A stretch of DNA of 64,000 nt, taken from Biomphalaria glabrata (Eukaryota; Mollusca; Gastropoda; Planorbidae). The position numbers and the translations under genes are program-made. The notes under the pieces were generated by a model. It did not search any database. It saw nothing but the letters and a program-made list of their open reading frames with translations, and had not been told where the DNA came from. The stretch spans positions 35,938,754 to 36,002,753 of the forward strand of contig NC_074721.1 in assembly GCF_947242115.1 (NCBI RefSeq), read 5' to 3'. Below, one piece after another: positions 57,620 to 64,000 of this stretch. Positions within the stretch are counted from its first letter, which is position 1, and every line of letters begins with the position of its first letter.

Positions 57620-59500
57620 TTACAAATTTCGCTGATGTCTCTGCTTTCCTTGCCTTGTTTACTGATAGATAGGAAAATGTCCAATTTTAGTGTTTCACCT
57701 TTACCTATCCCTTAGTCTGTTGACTGTTGGGGCATCATACAGGAACAGTCAACCTTCTTTCTCCATTCCTCTCTGTCTTTTGCATTGGATAGAATTTCAT
57801 TTACTGTTCAGCAAAAAGCATTGTCAGTGTTTGACCATGCTAACAAGTGCAGAATTTAAAGTGTCAACATCTAGGCCAGGTTTGGCAATCTGGGCATTAA
57901 AAATAGACGAAATAAAATCCTAAATTGGTCTCAAACATTCTTGATACAAACAATAATCTAAACATTTTAAACAAACAAACAATACAAAATAGCACATCCT
58001 ATAGGGCACAATGTCAAACATCGCAGAGAAGTCGCTGATCACACACTGAAAAAGCTTTTTACTCTCAGGGAAGTTTAATTCTTGAAGAGACGCCAACTTT
58101 CTGTAGTCAAGTCCCTTTAGTTAGGTTTCATTGTGACTTGTGCGAATGTACATTTCGTTTGAATTGTAATCTTTTCTTATGGGTAATGCATTATTGTAAA
58201 ACACGTTTTCTCCAGGATAGTAAACACGTTTTTCCAAAAGCTCTTGGATAACTTGGAAAGATAAAAAAAACTCTGAAAAAAAAGGAACAATGTAAGACTC
58301 TAACCTAAGACATTGTGTATGAAATCCTTTACTTCATCACTAATTTAATTTGGGAGGTAAGTTAATGTTTGAAATTACGCAAAAAAAAGTGACCTTCCTA
58401 TTTTTCTTTTTGACGTCCAAAATGTGCGAATGTCGCTAATGATCCTAGCGTGTCATAGGTTACGCGCGATGAATTTCAATGGGTTTCTTTGTATATTATT
58501 AGCTTTTAAATATTGAAATGAGTTTCTTTATAAATTAATATCTTTTAAATATTTAAATGATTTTCTTTAGAAATTATTATCTTTTAAATATTGAAATGAG
58601 TTTCTTTATAAATGTTTAGCGTTGAAATATTGAAATGAGTTTCTTTATAAATGAATAGCCTTTAAATATTTCTCGTGTAATTATTTTGTAGCATTGATTT
58701 CTTTCCATTTTTTCATTATATTACCAAGCCAATTGCTGAGTAGGTTTGACACTTTGCGAATAGTAAGACTTGTATAGGTTAGAATGTACTGTTCAAAGCG
58801 AGAGCATCTTATAGTAACAAAGTATTGATTATACGGGAACACCTGGTGTATCGGTATGTTGCTGTGGTCGATCGACCGGGACACGCTCCAGTGGTTTATC
58901 CTGTTTTCGAGTGAATTGTAACATATTTTTTTTTTTACACTAATGTCTAGCTTTGTGATGATAGATTGGCTCCTTTACTTTGCATCCACCGTTCATCAGT
59001 CTATCACTTTGCTGTATTGAATGGTAATGCGGGTATTGAAAATAGGAGAGTATCACCACCGTTAGCTTGAGCGAAATTGGTCCAAATGGTGAAAGTGATC
59101 ACTTAACAAAAAACCCCCAACAAAACAAAACAAAAAAAACAACAACAACAAAACAAATGCATATTATATGCAAATACATTGAAACCATTTTTCAAACAAT
59201 GTAAAGACAGTTTCACATTGCATCCCCACCCCTCCTCCCCTTTTCAAGAGACATACTATATACATATTTAAAACCTAGAAAAGGCGTTCAGTAATATACC
59301 CTATTTCACCTCTAGCTGTACCCACGAACTTTATTATAAATTCCATTTCACTATCATATGCAACTTCAAAAGTGTGTTTTTACTGTTGTGTTCGCTTTCT
59401 TAAAAAAAATAAAAAAAAATTAAGAAGGCATTTTTATGCACACACGTAAACACCGTTTGTAGAACAAGATTGTTAAAGTAGTTCGGTGTTATTCAATAAA
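57620..59500. other. No gene seen
   Basis: AT-rich. 58480-58680 has a loose approximately 60-bp tandem repeat (GAAATGAGTTTCTTTATAAA). Nothing else recognised. Confidence 0.45.
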
Positions 59501-59503
59501 TAT

Positions 59504-61595
59504 TGCTATAACCCTAGTCGCGGACTGAAAGGGTTAATGTTTGTGCGGCCTACTGACACACATGATTCAGGCCAATCACACAGGTCAAGGGCTGGTGAAC
59601 AAGGGACATTACTACTAATGCACGCAATATGACCAATGTTATGGTCATGTGACCACAAAGCCTTTACAGACGAGAGACAGTGTGTTAGAAAGGACAGTAG
59701 AGTCCAGGACAGCAAGCAGAAAGGACTGTGTGCTACGAAGTGAGTCCTCGAAAATGTAGCTGTACGAGCTAGAGAGACTTGTGATTAGTTAGGCAGTTCT
59801 GTAGTGTAGCAAAGCATTTGAAGTTACCGTAGCCAATTGTGTTTATTGGCTGTTGTTGATGTAATTGTAAATAAACCGCCACTTTGTTTATTGAAGCTCT
59901 TGTTGTCAAGTTGATGTTTTAGACGTGTTGTGCTGTTGGGCAGTGTTTGCAGAAGGCCTGATAGAGAAGATCGTAACACTGGTGTCTTGAAGTGGGATTT
60001 CTTATGGCTTCTGTGAAACTGCTTGCTGAACTTGATCTAAAAGAATTGAAACAAGAGCTTCGATGTCGTGGACTGAAATGCTTTGAAAGAAACCATGAAA
60101 CTCTTAAAGAACGCCTTCGACAAGCCTTGCTGGACGATGGTGAAGATCCGGGCACCTACCTGTTCGAGTTAGAACCCGATGTTGTAGAGCTCTTGATCAC
60201 CTTTCAAGAACAGATGTTGGCTGGCTTCCAGAAGGTGATCAACGGTGACATTCAGAAAGAGACCTGTGCCAAAGTAGACCAGATAGGTACCAGTACATTG
60301 CTGAACAAGACTGATGAAACGTTTGATACCGTGATGAACAAGACTGACGACCAGATGGCTACCATGTCAAGAGGTATAAACAATCCGTTACTCAACGGAG
60401 AAGCTTTTGATGGTAGCGCTGTCTATGACTGTGATAGCGAGCCGTGCAAGCTTGGCTCCTACGACAAGAATCCTGACATTTGTTGTGACAGCGCTGAGCA
60501 CAGATCTGATCAAGTCAACGTGATTCCTGCCTGTACCCAGGCGTTCAGCAAGTACTGTACTGACAGGGCCGCCTGGCAGGGAGAGTACGAGCACCGGAAG
60601 TCTTGCCAACAAAGTCTTGACCAAACCGACGTTTGTCCTGATACCAGTATCAGCAAGAGAAGCGCTGATGGTGGTGCAGCAGATGGACTTGTACACACAG
60701 TACGTTACCCACGTGCCCCACAGACATGTCTTCCAGACACGCTTGAAGATTTTGCCGTGTCTGACAACCGGGCCTCCTGGGGGCCTACGGCGCATCGAGA
60801 AAGCCTGCTGAAGCAACGTGTAAGACCAACGGTCTTGATGCCCACTGCCATGACATCAAGTGCTCCGCTACTAGCCACGAGGCTGCGATCGGCGGCGACT
60901 GACGGAAAGACCAGGCACGACGTCCTCTCAACCAAAGTAAGACCAACTGGTGCAGGAGAAAAAGACATACACAGGCAGCAATGCAGATGACCCCATCGAG
61001 ATGGCAATACAGGCCCACTGCCATCCCCACTGATAGACCCCCACCTGCGTCGATAAACCTCCAACGCCCATGTCGTGAGGTAGATTTTGTCCGGGACGGA
61101 CAAATCTGAGAAGGGGGCAATGCTATAACCCTAGTGGCGGACTGAAAGGGTTAATGTTTGTGCGGCCTACTGACACACATGATTCAGGCCAATCACACAG
61201 GTCAAGGGCTGGTGAACAAGGGACATTACTACTAATGCACGCAATATGACCAATGTTATGGTCATGTGACCACAAAGCCTTTACAGACGAGAGACAGTGT
61301 GTTAGAAAGGACAGTAGAGTCCAGGACAGCAAGCAGAAAGGACTGTGTGCTACGAAGTGAGTCCTCGAAAATGTAGCTGTACGAGCTAGAGAGACTTGTG
61401 ATTAGTTAGGCAGTTCTGTAGTGTAGCAAAGCATTTGAAGTTACCGTAGCCAATTGTGTTTATTGGCGGTTGTTGATGTAATTGTAAATAAACCGCCACT
61501 TTGTTTATTGAAGCTCTTGTTGTCAAGTTGATGTTTTAGACGTGTTGTGCTGTTGGGCAGTGTTTGCAGAAGGCCTGATAGAGAAGATCGTAACA
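59504..61595 (+). mobile_element. Compact LTR retrotransposon with two near-identical LTRs and a gag-like ORF only
   Basis: LTRs at 59504-59978 and 61121-61595 (475 bp each, TG...CA). They appear to differ at only about two positions, so the insertion is recent. A primer-binding site (TGGTGTCTTGAAGTGGGA) starts two bases after the 5' LTR, and a polypurine tract (GAGAAGGGGGCAA) ends at the 3' LTR. ATAT flanks both sides. The 1.14-kb interior holds one open frame and no protease, reverse transcriptase or integrase. Family: Ty3/gypsy-like by LTR ends and gag; non-autonomous by structure. Confidence 0.9.
59992..60990 (+). CDS. Gag-like ORF of the compact LTR element
   Basis: One frame of about 332 codons within the LTR element. 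Its N-terminus has a SAP-like helix-extended-helix pattern (LKELKQELRCRGLK...LKERLRQAL), which is known at the start of gag in some animal gypsy-type elements. The rest is polar and not recognisable as capsid, and I see no CCHC knuckle. The first possible start is a few bases after the primer-binding site; another Met follows four codons later. It is part of the element, not a host gene. Confidence 0.6.
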   Translation: MGFLMASVKLLAELDLKELKQELRCRGLKCFERNHETLKERLRQALLDDGEDPGTYLFELEPDVVELLITFQEQMLAGFQKVINGDIQKETCAKVDQIGTSTLLNKTDETFDTVMNKTDDQMATMSRGINNPLLNGEAFDGSAVYDCDSEPCKLGSYDKNPDICCDSAEHRSDQVNVIPACTQAFSKYCTDRAAWQGEYEHRKSCQQSLDQTDVCPDTSISKRSADGGAADGLVHTVRYPRAPQTCLPDTLEDFAVSDNRASWGPTAHRESLLKQRVRPTVLMPTAMTSSAPLLATRLRSAATDGKTRHDVLSTKVRPTGAGEKDIHRQQCR

Positions 61596-61599
61596 ATAT

Positions 61600-62250
61600 A
61601 CACTTGTGCTATAAAAGTCCCCGTAGGCGCCGCTATATCTTACTGTGATGATATTTGGGCCCATTACATTGTGCAATGAGATCTGCTTCAACGGTTCCGT
61701 TCCGTTTAATGCCTAAAGAGTATTAAGGGATTGAAGGTTGAATCTAGTTGATTTCCACATTCTCAGAGACATAGGAGTTATGAAAACCTCGGGAGTTATG
61801 GTTTATATGTCACACGAACACATTGAGGTCTTAGGCCTTAGGGCATGGAGTCTTTATTTTAAAACGCCACCGTTCCACCTTTTTTTTATTTGTTACTGGC
61901 CGCTTGTCGCTCACTGGGCTGGTTCCCGCCCTCATATCCGTACCCTCCCCTTTCACGCTGTCCTTAGCGCCTCTGTAACTCACCGTTTCTTACCCACCCC
62001 TCTCCCTTATCCCGTGACCTCGTCTTTCTCCCCTCTCTCTCTCACACACAGACACGACCGCAGCACATCCCCCCCCCCTCCTTTTTCGTTGAATGACTAT
62101 GTTAACGCATTGCATATTATTACACGGATAATCCGTCGTCTGTTTACGTATGCATCGTATAGATAAGTAAAAAAAAACAACAAAAAAACTTTTTTTTGCC
62201 TCACTGAGCGCGTACATATAATGTCAGTTTTTTTTTAAATTTTAACAGCT
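61600..62250. other. No gene seen
   Basis: T/C-rich stretches and homopolymer runs; no coding pattern. Confidence 0.4.
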
Positions 62251-62254
62251 CAGC

Positions 62255-62777
62255 ATCTGGCGAGCTCGGTTTGGGATTAAAAGGAATTTTTTTTTGTGCT
62301 TTTCCCACCAAAAAGTAAAGCGCGCGTGTCAAGGCATTGATCTCTGTGCAGCTATTTTTAGCGTTTTGAACTTTCTCGTCCAGTTGATCTCAGCAGACGA
62401 CGAGAAGTGTGTCGAGTTGCTTTCTTCCTGTGCTGTGTGCTTTCGCTCGCCCGAGTGTCAGCCCTTGTTGACATCGCGAGCTCGCACCCCAGTGAAACCC
62501 GCAACTGCTAGCTTATTCAAAGTGGATATATAATCATAAAATAGATCTAGCATATCTCGTATATTCTATCTATTATATATCTCTTATATTCTGTGTTGTG
62601 TTTGTATGTGTAGACATAATTCTTGGATTAAGACTTTCACGGATTATAGAAACGTTTACTAAATCTGTGATTAATATTCCTGTATTGGATGTGTTTGATC
62701 TAGATTCTATAATATTAGTGCTATATAACTCTAGATCTTGATCAACATACTTCAGGGTCGGAGGATAAACGTTTACA
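62255..62777 (+). promoter_or_regulatory. Candidate promoter / 5' UTR exon on the plus strand
   Basis: 62270-62520 is clearly richer in C, G and CpG than its surroundings (GCGCGCGTG, GACGACGAG, CGCTCGCCCGAG, CATCGCGAGCTCGCA). A GATATATAA box follows at about 62523, and a consensus donor ACA|GTAAGT at 62777/62778. These suit a first non-coding exon whose gene continues beyond the window. No coding evidence; speculative. Confidence 0.25.
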
Positions 62778-62929
62778 GTAAGTTATCAAGTACTTTAGAT
62801 GTAATCGATATCCAATTCTTCTTCTTCATTTTATTGATTTCATTATAGCATCGATCTTCCATACGGATTATTAATTAATCGGAAAATGACACTGATGATT
62901 GACACTGAATGATCATAATTGTCTAGTTT

Positions 62930-63285
62930 GTGTTCAGATGGTGTATGTGTGCATTCAGGTTTGTGTATGAGTGTATTCAGGTTTGTGTATGTGTGTATTC
63001 AGGTTTGTGTACGTGTGTTTTCAGGTTTGTGTATCTGTCACTGTGTATTCAGGTTTGTGTATCTGTCACTGTGTATTCAGGTTTGTGTATGTGTGTATTC
63101 AGGTTTGTGTATGCGTGTATTCAGGTTTGTTTATGTGTGTATTCAGGTTGGTGTATGTGTGCATTCAGGTTTGTGTATGTGTGCATTCAGTTTTGTGTAT
63201 GCGTGTATTCAGGTTTGTGTATGTGTGTATTTAGGTTTATGTATGTGTGTATTCAAGTTGTGTATGTGTATCAAGTGTGTGATTG
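62930..63285. repeat. 22-bp tandem repeat, about 15 copies
   Basis: Unit TTCAGGTTTGTGTATGTGTG plus TA. Three frames stay open through it and give Cys/Val-rich artefact ORFs. Confidence 0.94.
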
Positions 63286-63467
63286 ACCACAACACAACGT
63301 GATGATAAACACAAACTGTTTGGGTATTGAAAAAAACAACAGACAACAAGAAACATTTCGTGTTTAACTATTTGCAAATATTGTGTGTTTGTGTTTGTGG
63401 CGAACATTGTATGTGAGTACGCTTGACCTGCAGAGGCCACACTCGAGGTTGTGTGAAAGATGTGTGA

Positions 63468-63535
63468 GTATTGTCGTTGACTTTTAGCACCCAACTGCTG
63501 GTAGACTACCTAAATGCTGCTGTAGTTTTTATGTT
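63468..63535 (-). mobile_element. LTR fossil, family A, short remnant
   Basis: Matches only the U5-like end of the family (GTCGTTGACTTTTAGCACC and CTGCTGGTAGAC). Confidence 0.45.
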
Positions 63536-63582
63536 TTTGTTTTCGAAGTACATGTAGTCCCTTTACTTGTTAAAGAAGTGCG

Positions 63583-63832
63583 GTGGCTGAGTGGTAAAGC
63601 GCTTGTTCGGAGGATCCTTGGTTCGAATCTTGGTGAATACCGTGATGATATTTAATTTCGCGATCTTTAGAACATATGAGTCCACCCAGCTCTTTTGGGT
63701 ACCTGACATTAGTTGGGGAAAAGTAAAGGCAGTTGGTCGCTGTGCTGGCCACACGACAGCCTCGTTTACCGTGGGCCACAGAAACAGGTGACCTTTATAT
63801 CATCCGCCCTAGATAGGTCTGGAAGAACTTTA
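63583..63832 (+). mobile_element. SINE, family 1
   Basis: CGGTGGCTGAGTGGTAAAGC head, TGGTTCGAATCTTGGTGAAT box B, and the full body ending in the CATCCGCCCTAGATAGGTCT region. Confidence 0.9.
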
Positions 63833-64000
63833 CGGTTTTTTTTTCTTGTTTGGAAAAAAGGGGAGAGGGGGGCGTGGAAGTATGCTAGCACGAGGACCAT
63901 AAGTTATCAGGTGATATTTGATTCAGATCTGGAGTCTGCAAAGTTACATGAAAGGGTGCACACTTTCTTGATTTTTGGGACTAGAAGATTCCTTCAATTT

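Noticed and set aside
62919-63302. ORFs rich in Cys/Val/Tyr
   Set aside because: Products of the 22-bp array, open in three frames.

Overview
The window is eukaryotic, AT-rich and dominated by repeats. The one clear protein gene has spliced exons with GT/AG borders, one tRNA gene carries an intron, and the rest is LINE, SINE, MITE, Helitron-like and LTR debris with many minisatellites. From memory, the tRNA-headed SINE, the LINE 3' ends coding for an 'IRAWNGLPE'-like motif and the TTAA-flanked MITE match repeats common in heterobranch gastropod snails. A freshwater or marine snail is therefore the likely source; this is inference, not a database result.

Layout. 0-1.6 kb: two Helitron-like elements head to tail. 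1.6-9.6 kb: one intron-containing tRNA-Ile(UAU) gene (3146-3254), dispersed repeats, and a large 20-bp minisatellite with a higher-order duplication (8.0-9.57 kb). 10.4-16.3 kb: the 3' four exons of an SLC45-type proton/sugar symporter gene on the minus strand, whose 5' exon(s) I could not find. Its introns hold dispersed repeats and an unusual fold-back element. 16.3-18.2 kb: a three-level nest (an LTR split by a Helitron-like element, itself split by a second LTR). 19-31 kb: LINE and SINE pieces, a 31-bp minisatellite (23.0-24.3 kb), a 16-bp array, a KRBA2-like integrase remnant and a long imperfect hairpin near 30.85 kb. 31.4-35 kb: two SINE plus RTE-like LINE pairs around an 18-bp array. 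36-46 kb: a 26-bp array, a hAT MITE with a perfect 8-bp target duplication, an LTR, a second TTAA MITE, and tRNA-Arg(ACG) at 45131-45203. 46-59 kb: nested LINE pieces, further MITEs with visible target duplications, 59-bp and 42-bp arrays and SINEs. 59.5-61.6 kb: a compact LTR element with two almost identical LTRs around one gag-like ORF and no pol. 62-64 kb: a CpG-richer stretch that may be a first exon on the plus strand, a 22-bp array and a SINE.

The only functional genes I can support are the SLC45 gene and the two tRNA genes. The rest is useful mainly as a record of insertion order. Most long open frames outside the SLC45 gene come from stop-free tandem repeats or lie antisense to transposon pieces.
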